Part shown: in pieces, positions 1 to 9,490 of the stretch
Layout of the letters: each line of letters starts with the position of its first letter
Numbering within the stretch: position 1 is the stretch's first letter
Source of the DNA: Ancylobacter novellus
GTDB lineage: Bacteria; Pseudomonadota; Alphaproteobacteria; Rhizobiales; Xanthobacteraceae
Length of the DNA stretch: 64,000 nucleotides
NCBI GenBank assembly: GCA_003241485.1
Contig: QFQD01000030.1
Location: 1 to 64,000 of the forward strand
Direction: 5' to 3'
Position numbers and translations under genes: made by a program
The notes under the pieces: model-generated
Told to the model about the DNA's origin: nothing
Database searches by the model: none
Seen by the model: the letters and a program-made list of their open reading frames with translations, nothing else

Positions 1-1
1 C

Positions 2-694
2 TCCACCCCGCGCGAGGAGGGGGCGGAGATGTTCGTCGGGCGGGACGCCGTCAGCGGCACCATCGGCGGCGGCCATCTCGAATATATGGCCATCGACCGT
101 GCCCGGCAGATGCTGGCGCGCGGCGAGACCACCGCCAGCCTGGATATTCCGCTCGGCCCGGAGATCGGCCAGTGCTGTGGCGGGCGGGTGGAACTCGGCT
201 TCGACCGTTCGCCGCCGTCCCCACCCGCACCCGGCCGGCCGGTGCTGATTTTTGGCGCCGGCCATGTCGGCCGCGCGCTGGCGGTGGCGCTGTCGCCGCT
301 GCCCTTGTCGCCGCGCCTCATCGATACGCGGGCGGACGAACTGGCGCTCGCGGAAATCCGCGCCGCGCCTGCCGGGGCCGCCTATGTCATCCTCACACAT
401 GACCACGCGCTGGATTTCATGCTGGCGGTCGAGGTTCTGAGGCGTGGCGATGCCGGTTATGCCGGCATGATCGGCAGCCGCTCCAAGCGGGCGACGTTTC
501 TCAACCATGCCGCCCGCGAGGGTGTGGACGCGCAGGCGCTGGTGTGCCCGATCGCGACGTCGTTCCCGCGCGACAAGCGGCCGGAGGTGATCGCCGCCTT
601 CGCCGCGGCGGAAATCCTCTCTTGCCTGCTGGCGCCGTCTTGCGCTCCCGTCGAGATGCCCACCCCCGCTCCTTCCGTCCTCCTTGTCGATTGA
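2..694 (+). CDS. xdhC: XdhC family xanthine dehydrogenase maturation factor (5' partial)
   Basis: XdhC inserts or protects the sulfurated molybdenum cofactor of xanthine dehydrogenase, which makes urate. The reading frame is open to the window edge; the visible 230 residues begin inside the family's N-terminal motif (STPREEGAEM), followed by GTIGGGHLEY and then the C-terminal Rossmann segment VLIFGAGHVGRAL. A start at position 29 is possible but would remove the conserved STPRE motif, so I treat the gene as truncated by the window. It ends just before guanine deaminase, an order common in xdhABC-guaD operons; xdhA and xdhB would lie outside the window. Confidence 0.9.
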   Translation, partial: STPREEGAEMFVGRDAVSGTIGGGHLEYMAIDRARQMLARGETTASLDIPLGPEIGQCCGGRVELGFDRSPPSPPAPGRPVLIFGAGHVGRALAVALSPLPLSPRLIDTRADELALAEIRAAPAGAAYVILTHDHALDFMLAVEVLRRGDAGYAGMIGSRSKRATFLNHAAREGVDAQALVCPIATSFPRDKRPEVIAAFAAAEILSCLLAPSCAPVEMPTPAPSVLLVD

Positions 695-707
695 GATCCG
701 AGACACG

Positions 708-2012
708 ATGACCAGGTCCCTGCTGCGCGGCCGCGTTCTCACCTTCCACGCCGACCCCGCCGAGAGCGACGACAATCATCGCTACATCGAGGATGGCGCG
801 ATCCTCATCGATGCGGGCGTGATCCGCGCCGTCGGCACCTATGCCGAGCTGCGCGCTCAGGCGCTCGCCGAGGGCGTGCCCGAGCTCGACCATCGGCCCA
901 ATCTCATCCTGCCCGGCTTCATCGACCCGCATATTCACTTCCCGCAGGTGCAGGTGATCGCTAGCTGGGGCGCGCAGCTGCTGGACTGGCTGAGCCGCTA
1001 CACCTTCCCCGAAGAGAGCCGCTACAGCGATGTCGACCATGCCGCGCGGATGGCTGGCGCCTTTCTCGACCAGCTCGTCGCGCATGGCACCACCACCGCC
1101 TGCGCCTTCGCCTCGGCGCATGCGGCCAGCGCGGAAGCGCTGTTTTCCGCCGCCGCCACGCGCGACATGGCGCTGATCGCCGGCAAGGTGATGATGGACC
1201 GCAATGCCCCCGAGGGCGCGCGCGACACCGCGCAGTCCGGCTATGACGAGAGCAAGGCGCTGATCGCGCGCTGGCACGGCAAGGGGCGGCTGCGCTACGC
1301 CATCACCCCGCGCTTCGCCATCACCTCGAGCCCCGAGCAGCTGGCGCTGGCAGGGGCGCTGGCGGGCGAGCACCCGGACCTGCATATCCAGACCCATCTG
1401 AGCGAGAACCTCGCCGAGATCGCCTATACGCGCGAGCTCTATCCGCAGGCACGCGACTATCTCGATGTCTATGAGAGCGTCGGCCTGCTGGGGCCCCGCA
1501 CGCTGATGGGGCACTGCCTGCATCTGGAGCCGCGCGAGATTGCCCGCATGGCGGAGACCGGCACGCGCGCCATCTTCTGCCCGACCTCCAATCTCTTCCT
1601 CGGCTCCGGCCTGTTCGATGCCGCCGGGCTGCGCGCGGCCGGCGTGGTGTGCGGCGTGGCGACCGATGTCGGCGGCGGCACCTCCTATTCGCTGCTGCAG
1701 ACGCTGAACGAGGGCTACAAGGTGCTGCAGCTGCGCGGGCAGAACATGCACCCTCTGGCCGCCTTCCACTGGGCGACGCGCGGCAATGCGCTCGCGCTCG
1801 GCCTCGGGGACCGGATCGGCAGCATCGCGCCGGGGCACGATGCCGATCTCGTGGTGCTCGATGCCCGCGCCACGCCGGCGATGCGGCTGCGCGCCGAGCG
1901 TGTCGGCACGCTGGCGGAGGAGCTGTTCCTGCTGCAGATCCTCGGCGACGACCGCGCGGTGGCGGAGACCTATATTGCCGGCCGGCCGATGAAGCGGGCC
2001 ATCGCCGGCTGA
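708..2012 (+). CDS. guaD: Guanine deaminase
   Basis: Hydrolyses guanine to xanthine and ammonia in the cytoplasm, feeding xanthine dehydrogenase. This amidohydrolase-superfamily protein of 434 residues shows the metal-binding PGFIDPHIHFPQ, the later HLSEN and HCLH histidine motifs, and ATDVGGGTS with the metal-ligand Asp. A TTG codon at 684 is in frame and would overlap xdhC, but the ATG at 708 starts at the usual family N terminus (MTRSLLRGRVLTF), so I prefer it. It lies 13 bp after xdhC and is probably co-transcribed. It is convergent with the allantoinase gene. Confidence 0.93.
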   Translation: MTRSLLRGRVLTFHADPAESDDNHRYIEDGAILIDAGVIRAVGTYAELRAQALAEGVPELDHRPNLILPGFIDPHIHFPQVQVIASWGAQLLDWLSRYTFPEESRYSDVDHAARMAGAFLDQLVAHGTTTACAFASAHAASAEALFSAAATRDMALIAGKVMMDRNAPEGARDTAQSGYDESKALIARWHGKGRLRYAITPRFAITSSPEQLALAGALAGEHPDLHIQTHLSENLAEIAYTRELYPQARDYLDVYESVGLLGPRTLMGHCLHLEPREIARMAETGTRAIFCPTSNLFLGSGLFDAAGLRAAGVVCGVATDVGGGTSYSLLQTLNEGYKVLQLRGQNMHPLAAFHWATRGNALALGLGDRIGSIAPGHDADLVVLDARATPAMRLRAERVGTLAEELFLLQILGDDRAVAETYIAGRPMKRAIAG

Positions 2013-2085
2013 GAACATCCCGGCCGGGGAAGCAGGGCCGCCAACCCGCGAGGGAAGGCGGCCCTTTCCTTTCGGGGAGGGGGCG

Positions 2086-3504
2086 TCAGGCCAGCAGGTC
2101 GGTGAGGCGCAGAAGCGCGATGCGGTCGATCTCGGCCAGCGCGGTCGCCTCTTCCTGCGCCGGCGAATTGTCCAGCCGACGCTCGAAGGCGGCGAGGATG
2201 TCGGCCTTGCTCTTGCCCTTCACCGCCATGATGAAGGGGAAGCCGAACCGCGCGCGATAGGCCTCGTTCAGCGCGGTGAAGCGGGCGAGCTCGTCGGGCG
2301 ACAGCCGGTCCAGCCCGGCGCCGGCCTGTTCGCCGGTCGATTCGGCGGTCAGCTGCTTCGCCAGCGCCAGCCTTCCCGCGAGATCGGGATGGGCGAGGAT
2401 CAGCGCGCGCTTCTGCGCGGGCGTGCCACGCGCGGCCGCTGCCGCCATCATCGCGGCAAGACCCTCGGCCGTGTCGGCGGCCGGCGACAGCCCGGCGTCG
2501 TACGCCTGTTCGGCAATCCACGGCGAATGCTCATAGATGCCGCCGAAGCGCTCGACGAAAAGGGCGCGGGTCAGCCGGCTCGGCTGCCAGCCGCCGGCCG
2601 GCGGGTGATGGCGGATCCAGTGGCGGGCGATGTCGAGCCGTGTCGCCAGCCACACGTGGTCGTGGCCCTGCACATAGTCGAGGAAGCGCGCCAGCGCCGC
2701 CGCGCGGCCGGGCCGCCCGACCAGCCGGCAATGCAGGCCGACCGACAGCATCTTCGGCGCGTCGCCGCCCTCGGCATAGAGCAGGTCGAAACTGTCCTTG
2801 AGATAGGCGAAGAACTGGTCGCCGGAATTGAAGCCCTGCAGCGTGGCAAAGCGCATGTCGTTGGCGTCGAGCGTGTAGGGCACGACGAGCTGGGGACCGC
2901 GCGGACCTTCCAGCCAATAGGGCAGTTCGTCGGCATAGGAATCGGCGAGATAGAGGAAGCCGCCTTCCTCCATGCCGAGGCGCAGCGTGTTGACCGAGGT
3001 GCGGCCCTGATAGAGCCCGAGCGGGCGCGCGCCGGTGACTTCAGTGTGCAGGCGCACCGCCTCCGCGATGTCGGCGGCTTCGGCGTCGGCGGGAAACGAG
3101 CGGTAGTCGATCCATTTCAGCCCGTGGCTGGCGATCTCCCAGCCGGCCTCGTTCATCGCCGCGACCGCCTCGCGGTTGCGCATCATCGCCGTGGCGACGC
3201 CATAGACGGTGACGGGGATGGCGCGCTGCGTGAACAGGCGGTGCAGCCGCCAGAAGCCGGCGCGCGAGCCGAACTCATAGATCGACTCCATGTTCATGTG
3301 CCGCTCGCCCGGCCAGGGCTGGGCGCCGACGATTTCCGACAGGAAAGCTTCCGACGCGGCATCCCCGTGCAGGATGTTGTTCTCGCCGCCTTCCTCGTAA
3401 TTGATGACGAACTGAACGGCGACCCGCGCGCCGCCCGGCCAGTCGGCGAAAGGCGGCGTGCGGCCATAGCCGACCATGTCGCGGGGGTAGTCGGAGGTCG
3501 TCAT
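2086..3504 (-). CDS. puuE-uraD: Allantoinase PuuE fused to OHCU decarboxylase UraD
   Basis: A bifunctional 472-residue protein. Residues 1 to about 305 are a polysaccharide-deacetylase-fold (PuuE) allantoinase, with VGYGRTPPFADWPGGARVAV, NYEEGGEN, EIASHGLKWIDYR and the LSVGLHCRLVGRPGR region. Residues about 310-472 match 2-oxo-4-hydroxy-4-carboxy-5-ureidoimidazoline decarboxylase, including the late ARFGFPFIMAVKGKSK segment. The fusion joins the step that forms (S)-allantoin to the step that opens it to allantoate. It starts 4 bp after uraH ends, so the two are one operon. Fusions of this kind are known in proteobacteria; the assignment rests on recognised motifs. Confidence 0.93.
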   Translation of the reverse strand: MTTSDYPRDMVGYGRTPPFADWPGGARVAVQFVINYEEGGENNILHGDAASEAFLSEIVGAQPWPGERHMNMESIYEFGSRAGFWRLHRLFTQRAIPVTVYGVATAMMRNREAVAAMNEAGWEIASHGLKWIDYRSFPADAEAADIAEAVRLHTEVTGARPLGLYQGRTSVNTLRLGMEEGGFLYLADSYADELPYWLEGPRGPQLVVPYTLDANDMRFATLQGFNSGDQFFAYLKDSFDLLYAEGGDAPKMLSVGLHCRLVGRPGRAAALARFLDYVQGHDHVWLATRLDIARHWIRHHPPAGGWQPSRLTRALFVERFGGIYEHSPWIAEQAYDAGLSPAADTAEGLAAMMAAAAARGTPAQKRALILAHPDLAGRLALAKQLTAESTGEQAGAGLDRLSPDELARFTALNEAYRARFGFPFIMAVKGKSKADILAAFERRLDNSPAQEEATALAEIDRIALLRLTDLLA

Positions 3505-3508
3505 CGGC

Positions 3509-3859
3509 TCAGCTCCCGCGATAGGTCGAATAGCTCCAGGGCGTCACCACGAGCGGAACGTGGTAATGCCCCGCCCCCGCCGCGACGGCGAAGCGGACCG
3601 GCACGATGTCGAGGAAGGGCGAGGCGTCCGCCCCGCCGCCGGCGCGGAAATAAGCGCCGATATGGAACAGCAGCTGGTAGGTGCCCGGTGTCAGCGCGTC
3701 TCCCTCCAGCAGCGGCCGGTCGCAGCGCCCGTCCTGATTGGTGTGGACCTCGGCGAGGGTCTCGAAGCCGGCGCCGATCGCGCGCTGCAGCTCGATGCGC
3801 ACGCCCCGCGCGGGCGTGCCGCGCGTCGTGTCCAGCACATGTGTCGTCAGTCGTCCCAT
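3509..3859 (-). CDS. uraH: 5-hydroxyisourate hydrolase (transthyretin-like)
   Basis: Hydrolyses 5-hydroxyisourate, the product of urate oxidase, to OHCU, which is the substrate of the UraD half encoded next. This 116-residue transthyretin-related protein begins with GRLTTHVLDTTRGTPA. It carries HTNQDGRCD and the HYHVPLVVTPWSYSTYRGS end; the C-terminal YRGS tetrapeptide distinguishes HIU hydrolases from true transthyretins. It is the first gene of the uraH-puuE/uraD minus-strand operon and divergent from puuD, so the 227-bp gap probably holds both promoters. Confidence 0.95.
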   Translation of the reverse strand: MGRLTTHVLDTTRGTPARGVRIELQRAIGAGFETLAEVHTNQDGRCDRPLLEGDALTPGTYQLLFHIGAYFRAGGGADASPFLDIVPVRFAVAAGAGHYHVPLVVTPWSYSTYRGS

Positions 3860-4086
3860 GCGGCGCCTCCTGCCTGTCGTTCCCGGCTGGCAGAATAGCC
3901 TTCCCGCGCGCCGGCACTTTCAATCAATCGGGGAAGGTCTTTCGAGCGTCAAACGCGGCACGGCCCCGCCTGCCGGCCGGCCGCCGCGATTTTTCCCGAT
4001 CGGTTGAAAGTCCTCTGCGCTTTCGGATGCTACCGCAAGGCCGCGCTTGCGCTATTCCTAACCGGTCTGCCGCGGAGGAGTGTCGC

Positions 4087-5304
4087 ATGGAAAGCGTCGT
4101 CGTCGAATGGGTGTCCCTCGTCACGCGATGGACCCACATCACCGCCGGCATCGCGTGGATCGGCTCGTCCTTCTATTTCATGCATCTCGACGCGGCGCTG
4201 CGCGCCATTCCGGAGATTCCGGCCGGCAAGGGCGGGGAAGCCTGGGAGGTGCATGGCGGCGGCTTCTACCAGGTGCGCAAATATCTCGTCGCGCCCGAGC
4301 GCCTGCCCGATCATCTGATCTGGCACAAATGGCAGGCCTACAGCACCTGGCTGAGCGGCATCTTCCTTTTGGGCTGGATCTATTATCTCGGCGCCGAGCT
4401 CTATCTCATCGACCCTTCCGTGCGCGTGCTGACGCCGCTGACCGCGGCCGGGATCGGCCTCGGCTCGCTGCTGGTCGGCTGGCTGGTCTATGACGGGCTG
4501 GTACGCTCCCCGCTGGCGAAGCACGAGATGGCGCTGGCCGCCGTCGGCTTCGTGTTCATCGTGTTCATGGCGTGGTTCTACCAGCACATGTTCTCCGGGC
4601 GCGGCGCGCTGATCCATACCGGCGCGCTGATCGGCACGATGATGGTGGGCAACGTGTTCCTCAACATCATGCCGAACCAGCGCAAGGTGATCGCCGATCT
4701 GGTTGCCGGGCGCTCGCCGAACCCGGCCTATGGCAAGCAGGCCAAGACGCGCTCGACCCACAACAACTACCTGACGCTGCCGGTGCTGTTCCTGATGCTG
4801 TCCAGCCATTTCGCGCTGGTGTTCACCTCGCCCTATGCCTTCGTCATCGTCGGGCTGGTGCTGGTGGCGGGCGCGCTGGTGCGGGTGTTCTACAACATAC
4901 GCCACGCCGGCAAGGGCGATCCGTGGTGGACCTGGGGCGTCGCGGCGCTGTGCATCATTGCCGCCATGGCCATCTCCGCCCTCTCGGCTCCTGCGGCGCG
5001 CGAGGCGCTGGGGCTCGCGGCGCTGCCCGATCGCGCGGAGGTGGCGGGGCTGCCGGCCGCGCCGGAGGAGATCGTCGGCATCGTGCAGGGGCGCTGCGCC
5101 ATGTGCCACGCCGCGACGCCGGCCTGGCCGGGTCTCACCGTTGCGCCGAAGGATGTGCGCTTCGACACGGCCGAGGAGGTGGAGCGATGGAAGCCGGTGA
5201 TCGGCCTCTATGCCGGGCGCACCAACGCCATGCCGCCCAACAACGTCTCCGAGATCACCCCGGAGGAGCGCCACGCGCTCGCCCAGTGGGCGTCGCTGCC
5301 ATGA
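4087..5304 (+). CDS. puuD: Membrane urate oxidase PuuD with C-terminal cytochrome c domain
   Basis: Oxidises urate to 5-hydroxyisourate using a membrane electron route instead of cofactor-free uricase. The 405-residue protein has about eight membrane segments (residues 1-310), beginning with TRWTHITAGIAWIGSSFYF. A C-terminal cytochrome c module follows, with the heme motif CAMCH near residue 337 and a later MPP that could supply the axial methionine. The frame is open far upstream, but the ATG at 4087 is preceded 6 bp away by GGAGGAG. Its stop overlaps the next start (ATGA), so puuD and the amidohydrolase are translationally coupled. Confidence 0.93.
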   Translation: MESVVVEWVSLVTRWTHITAGIAWIGSSFYFMHLDAALRAIPEIPAGKGGEAWEVHGGGFYQVRKYLVAPERLPDHLIWHKWQAYSTWLSGIFLLGWIYYLGAELYLIDPSVRVLTPLTAAGIGLGSLLVGWLVYDGLVRSPLAKHEMALAAVGFVFIVFMAWFYQHMFSGRGALIHTGALIGTMMVGNVFLNIMPNQRKVIADLVAGRSPNPAYGKQAKTRSTHNNYLTLPVLFLMLSSHFALVFTSPYAFVIVGLVLVAGALVRVFYNIRHAGKGDPWWTWGVAALCIIAAMAISALSAPAAREALGLAALPDRAEVAGLPAAPEEIVGIVQGRCAMCHAATPAWPGLTVAPKDVRFDTAEEVERWKPVIGLYAGRTNAMPPNNVSEITPEERHALAQWASLP

Positions 5305-6548
5305 GCGAGGGTATGGGAACACTGATCGCCGGGCGCCTCGACGCGCTCGCCGCGCTGACCGACGAGCCGCACCGCCTCACCCGCCTCTATCTCTCCCCCG
5401 CCCATCGCCGCGCCGCCGATCTCGTCGCCGCGTGGATGGAAGAAGCCGGCATGGCCGTGCGGATCGACGCCACCGGCAATGTGGTCGGCCGCTATGAGGG
5501 AGCCGACCCGGCAGCGCGGACACTGCTCATCGGCTCGCATATCGACACGGTGCGCCATGCCGGGCGCTTTGACGGCATGCTCGGCGTGGTCACCGGCATA
5601 GAAGTGGTGCGCCGGCTCTCGCAGGCGGGACGGCGGCGGCCCTTCGCCATCGAGGTGGTGGCGTTCGGCGACGAGGAGGGCGTGCGCTTTGCCAGCACGC
5701 TCGGCGGTTCGCGGGCGCTGGCGGGACGGTTCGACCCGGCGATGCTGGACGAGCGCGACGCGGACGGCGTCTCGCGCCGGGAGGCGCTTCTCGCCTTTGG
5801 CTGCGATCCCGCGCGCATAGCCGCGGAGGCGCGCGATCCCCGCGCCATGCTCGGTTATGTCGAACTGCATATCGAGCAGGGGCCGGTGCTCCAGCAGGAA
5901 GGCCTCGCGGTCGCTGTGGTCACGGCGATCAACGGCGCCAGCCGGGGCCGCGTGCGCGTCACGGGCGAGAGCGGCCATGCCGGCACCGTGCCGATGGCGC
6001 TGCGCCGCGATGCGCTGGCCGCCAGCGCCGAGATGGTGCTGGAAGTCGAAGGCCTCGGCCTTACCACTCCGGACATGGTCGCCACCGTCGGGCGGCTGGA
6101 GGTGGAGAACGCGGCGACCAACACGGTGCCGGGCGCGGTCGCCTTCACGCTGGATCTGCGCAGCCCCGACAACGGCACGCGCCATGCGACGCTCGCGCGG
6201 CTGCGCGCGGCCATCGCCGACATCGCCGCACGCCGGGGCGTAGCCGCTGAGGTCGAGATCGGCTACGAGGAAACGGCGGCGCCCTGCGACGGCCGGCTTC
6301 AGGCCGCGCTGGCCGAGGCGATGGCCCGGCAGGGCCTGCCGCCGCGCCTTATGCCGAGCGGGGCAGGCCACGACGCCATGGCCTTCTCGGGCCGCCTTCC
6401 CTTCGCGATGCTGTTCGTGCGCTGCCGCGACGGCATCAGCCACAATCCCGCGGAATATGCCGCGCCGGAGGACATCGAGGCCGGCGCGCGCGTGCTCGCC
6501 GACTTCATCGACCATCTCGACCCTGAGCGTATCGGAGAGACCCAATGA
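5301..6548 (+). CDS. M20-family allantoate / N-carbamoyl amidohydrolase
   Basis: A dinuclear-metal M20 peptidase-family hydrolase of 415 residues. It shows the metal motif GSHIDTVRHAGRFDG, the acidic EEG of FGDEEGVRF, ELHIEQGP, the dimerisation-domain NGASRGRVRVTGESGHAG, and a C-terminal SGAGHDAMAF and ISHNPAEY. This pattern is shared by allantoate amidohydrolase (AllC), ureidoglycolate amidohydrolase (UAH/AllC-like) and L-carbamoylases. Position after urate oxidase favours allantoate or ureidoglycolate as substrate, but sequence alone does not decide. The start overlaps the puuD stop, and the stop overlaps the next start. Confidence 0.88.
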   Translation: MSEGMGTLIAGRLDALAALTDEPHRLTRLYLSPAHRRAADLVAAWMEEAGMAVRIDATGNVVGRYEGADPAARTLLIGSHIDTVRHAGRFDGMLGVVTGIEVVRRLSQAGRRRPFAIEVVAFGDEEGVRFASTLGGSRALAGRFDPAMLDERDADGVSRREALLAFGCDPARIAAEARDPRAMLGYVELHIEQGPVLQQEGLAVAVVTAINGASRGRVRVTGESGHAGTVPMALRRDALAASAEMVLEVEGLGLTTPDMVATVGRLEVENAATNTVPGAVAFTLDLRSPDNGTRHATLARLRAAIADIAARRGVAAEVEIGYEETAAPCDGRLQAALAEAMARQGLPPRLMPSGAGHDAMAFSGRLPFAMLFVRCRDGISHNPAEYAAPEDIEAGARVLADFIDHLDPERIGETQ

Positions 6549-6958
6549 CCCGCGTGAAAGTGACGGCCGGCCCCTACACCTTCTTCGGCCATCTTGAAGA
6601 GAAGGCGGCCCCGAAGACGGTCGCCGCCTTCAAGGCGCGCATGCCGTTCGTCAGCAAGATCATCCATGTGCGCTGGAGCGGGGAGGGCGTGTGGGTGCCG
6701 CTGGGCGATCTCGATTTCGGCGTCAGCTTCGAGAACAACACCTGCTATCCCTCGCCGGGGCAGGTGGTGCTCTATCCCGGCGGCGTGTCGGAGACCGAGC
6801 TGCTGCTCGCCTATGGCAATGTCGCCTTCGCCTCCAAGGCGGGCCCGCTGTCCGGCAACCACTTCCTCACCCTCACCGAAGGGCTGGAGAACCTCTACAC
6901 GCTCGGCCGCAAGACGCTGCTGGAAGGCCAGCAGGACATCCGCTTCGAGCTGGTCTGA
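6545..6958 (+). CDS. DUF3830 family cyclophilin-like protein
   Basis: A 137-residue soluble protein of the DUF3830 type (cyclophilin-like beta-barrel), recognised from segments such as NTCYPSPGQVVLYPGG and YGNVAFASKAGPLSGNHF. No signal peptide and no established reaction. It is coupled by a 4-bp ATGA overlap to the M20 amidohydrolase, which says it acts on or near ureide intermediates; a lyase or isomerase role on ureidoglycolate-like compounds is possible but purely inferred. It is followed by 127 bp before the amidase. Confidence 0.75.
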   Translation: MTRVKVTAGPYTFFGHLEEKAAPKTVAAFKARMPFVSKIIHVRWSGEGVWVPLGDLDFGVSFENNTCYPSPGQVVLYPGGVSETELLLAYGNVAFASKAGPLSGNHFLTLTEGLENLYTLGRKTLLEGQQDIRFELV

Positions 6959-7085
6959 GGGTGCGCGCGGCAGGGCGTGCCCTGCCGCTTCCCTGCCCTC
7001 CCGCGCCGGCCTGGTGACTGCAGTCCTCATTGCCGGCGCATTCGCGCGCGCCTAGTCGTAAGGGCGCATAGCGGGAGCGCGCGAC

Positions 7086-8396
7086 ATGGCCGAACCTTCA
7101 CCCTTCCTGTCGGTCCGCGCACTGGCGGAAGGGTATCGCACCGGCCGCTTCACGCCGGTCGACGTCTGCCGCCGCGCCATGGAGCGGCTGCACGACTGGG
7201 AACCCCGGCTCAACGCCTTCATCGACCCGATGACCGAGGCGGTGCTGGCACAGGCGGAGCAGGCCACCGGCGAACTCGCCCGCGGCGAGGGCAGGGGCCC
7301 GCTGCACGGCATCCCGGTCGCCATCAAGGACATCATCGACGTCGCCGGGGTAGCTACCAGCTACGCCACCAAGGCACTGCCCCCGCGTGTCGCGACGCAG
7401 GACGCGGACTGCGTGCGGCGCCTGCGGCAGGCCGGCGCGATCGTGTTCGGCAAGACCAACCTGCTGGAATTCGCCTATGGCATCGCCCACCCCGCCTTCG
7501 GACAGACCAACAATCCGTTCGATCCTTCCCGCACCGCGGGGGGATCGAGCGGGGGATCGGCGGCGGCGGTGGCGGCAGGCATCGTGCCGCTGGCGCTGGG
7601 CACCGACACGGGTGGCTCGGTGCGCGCGCCGGCGGCCTATTGCGGCATTGTCGGGCTGAAGCCGAGCTTCGGCCTGCTGGCGCTGGAAGGCGTCTACCCG
7701 CTGTCGGCCAGCCTCGATCATCTCGGCCTGCTGGGCCGGAGCGCCGATGACGTGGCGCTGGCGCTGGATGCGCTGGCACCGGCACCGGCCGATGGCATGG
7801 CGCACACCGGCACTATCCGTCTCGGCGTCGCGCGCCGCCAGTGGGACCATCCGGCGGTGCGGCCGGAGGTGCGCATCTCCACCGAGGCGGCGCTGCGGCG
7901 TCTGCACGAGGTGGGGATCGAGATCGTCGACATCGATCTTGCCGCGCCCGAGGCGATGGCGGCGGCGCTGCTCGACATATTGCTGCCGGAGGCGGCGCTG
8001 GTGCATGCGCCGCTCTTCCAGCAGGGGGAAGCCGGCTACGCACCGGGCACGGCGGCGCAGATCCGCGCCGGCATGGACCTGCCCGCGCTGCGCTATCTCG
8101 CGGCAAGGCAGCAGCAGGAGCGCTGGACGGCGGAACTGGACGGCGTTTTCGCGCGGGTCGATGCCCTGCTTGCCCCGACCGTGCCGTTCACGGCACCCGA
8201 CAGCGACCCGGCGCTGAGCGCGGAGGGGGACGACGAAATCCTGACCCTCACCCACGCCAATCTCACCGGCGCGCCGAGCGTCTCGGTGCCGTGCCGCCGT
8301 GAGGGCGGGCTTCCCGTCGGGCTGCAGTTCACGGGACCGCGCGGCGCCGATGCGGCGCTGCTCGCGCTGGTGCACCGGCTGGAGCCCTTGCTCTAG
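7086..8396 (+). CDS. Amidase signature family hydrolase
   Basis: A 436-residue amidase-signature enzyme. The Ser-Ser-Lys triad is visible: Lys near residue 81 in [12 protein letters not shown], the cis-Ser in [16 protein letters not shown] (about 155), and the nucleophile in [11 protein letters not shown] (about 178). Family members hydrolyse amides such as aspartyl/glutamyl-tRNA, allophanate or carbamoyl derivatives. The C-terminal extension of allophanate hydrolase is absent. Placement at the end of the ureide operon suggests it removes an amide or carbamoyl nitrogen from a purine-derived intermediate. It is convergent with the aldolase gene with a 3-bp gap. Confidence 0.85.
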   Translation: MAEPSPFLSVRALAEGYRTGRFTPVDVCRRAMERLHDWEPRLNAFIDPMTEAVLAQAEQATGELARGEGRGPLHGIPVAIKDIIDVAGVATSYATKALPPRVATQDADCVRRLRQAGAIVFGKTNLLEFAYGIAHPAFGQTNNPFDPSRTAGGSSGGSAAAVAAGIVPLALGTDTGGSVRAPAAYCGIVGLKPSFGLLALEGVYPLSASLDHLGLLGRSADDVALALDALAPAPADGMAHTGTIRLGVARRQWDHPAVRPEVRISTEAALRRLHEVGIEIVDIDLAAPEAMAAALLDILLPEAALVHAPLFQQGEAGYAPGTAAQIRAGMDLPALRYLAARQQQERWTAELDGVFARVDALLAPTVPFTAPDSDPALSAEGDDEILTLTHANLTGAPSVSVPCRREGGLPVGLQFTGPRGADAALLALVHRLEPLL

Positions 8397-8399
8397 CGG

Positions 8400-9446
8400 C
8401 TAGGCCGCGTGCAGGCGCGCAGCCTCGCTTATGTCGGTGGCGAGCTGCTCCACGCGCTGGGGATCGGCATCCCAGGCGAACATGAAGCGGGCGCCGCCGC
8501 CGATGAAGGTGTAGAAGCGCCAGCCGCGCGCGCGCAGTTCCGCCAGCACCGGCTCCGGGGCCTTGACGAAGACCGAGTTCGCCTCGACCGGGAACAGCAG
8601 TTCGACACCCTTGATCGTGCCGACCGCTTCGGCCAGCCGTGCCGCGCAGGCATTGCCGTGCTCGGCATTGCGCAGCCAGGCACCGGTCTGCAAAAGGCCG
8701 ATCCATGGCGCGGAGAGGAAGCGCATCTTGGAGGCGAGCTGCCCGGCCTGCTTGCAGCGATAGTCGAAATCCGCCGCCAGCGTGCGGTCGAAGAAGATGA
8801 CCGCCTCGCCGACCGCCATGCCGTTCTTGGTGCCGCCGAAGCACAGCACATCCACCCCCGCCTGCCAGGTCATCTCGGCCGGTGAACAGCCAAGGCTCGC
8901 GCAGGCATGGGCGAAGCGCGCCCCGTCCATGTGCAGCTTCAGCCCCAGCTCGCGGCACAGCGCGGCGATCGCGCGGATCTCGCCGAGGCTGTAGACCAGC
9001 CCGGTTTCCGTCGGCTGGGTGATGGTCACCACGCGCGCCTTGGGGAAGTGGATGTCCGAGCGGCTGGTGGCCAGCGCGCGGATCATCTCCGGCGTCAGCT
9101 TGGAGGTGCCGGGCGGGGCGACCAGCAGCTTGGAGCCGTTGGAGAAGAACTCCGGCGCGCCGCACTCATCCGTCTCGACATGGGCCGACGCTGCGCAGAT
9201 GACGCTGTGGAAGGACTGGCAGAGCGAGGCCAGCGCCAGCGAGTTCGCCGCCGTGCCGTTGAAGACGAAGAACACGTCGCAATCGGTGGCGAAGAGGTCG
9301 CGGAAGGCGTCCGCCGCCTCGCTGGTCCATTCGTCGTCGCCATAGGCGACGCAGGAGCCGTCATTGGCGCGCGCCATGGCCGCCCAGGCTTCCGGACAGA
9401 TGCCGGCGTAATTGTCGCTGGCGAATTGCTGCGGTGACGGCGCCAT
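8400..9446 (-). CDS. Low-specificity threonine aldolase / beta-eliminating lyase
   Basis: A PLP-dependent fold-type I enzyme of 348 residues. It shows FASDNYAGICPEAW at the N terminus, the HVETDECGAPE region, HMDGARFAHA (cofactor-contacting Asp and Arg) and the Schiff-base lysine in FGGTKNGMA. Threonine aldolases cleave 3-hydroxy amino acids to glycine and an aldehyde. It is first downstream of the hyuA-like gene on the same strand (44-bp gap), so it may share that operon; a link to glycine or ureidoglycine chemistry is conceivable but not shown. Confidence 0.87.
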   Translation of the reverse strand: MAPSPQQFASDNYAGICPEAWAAMARANDGSCVAYGDDEWTSEAADAFRDLFATDCDVFFVFNGTAANSLALASLCQSFHSVICAASAHVETDECGAPEFFSNGSKLLVAPPGTSKLTPEMIRALATSRSDIHFPKARVVTITQPTETGLVYSLGEIRAIAALCRELGLKLHMDGARFAHACASLGCSPAEMTWQAGVDVLCFGGTKNGMAVGEAVIFFDRTLAADFDYRCKQAGQLASKMRFLSAPWIGLLQTGAWLRNAEHGNACAARLAEAVGTIKGVELLFPVEANSVFVKAPEPVLAELRARGWRFYTFIGGGARFMFAWDADPQRVEQLATDISEAARLHAA

Positions 9447-9490
9447 GTCCTGTCCCTTCCCTTGTTGTTGCTGCGTCCCGCGCGCGGCGG

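Noticed and set aside
501..2018. Long minus-strand open frame opposite guanine deaminase
   Set aside because: Composition-driven shadow in high-GC DNA: low-complexity Arg/Ala/Gly/His content and no family pattern, while the plus strand encodes a textbook enzyme.
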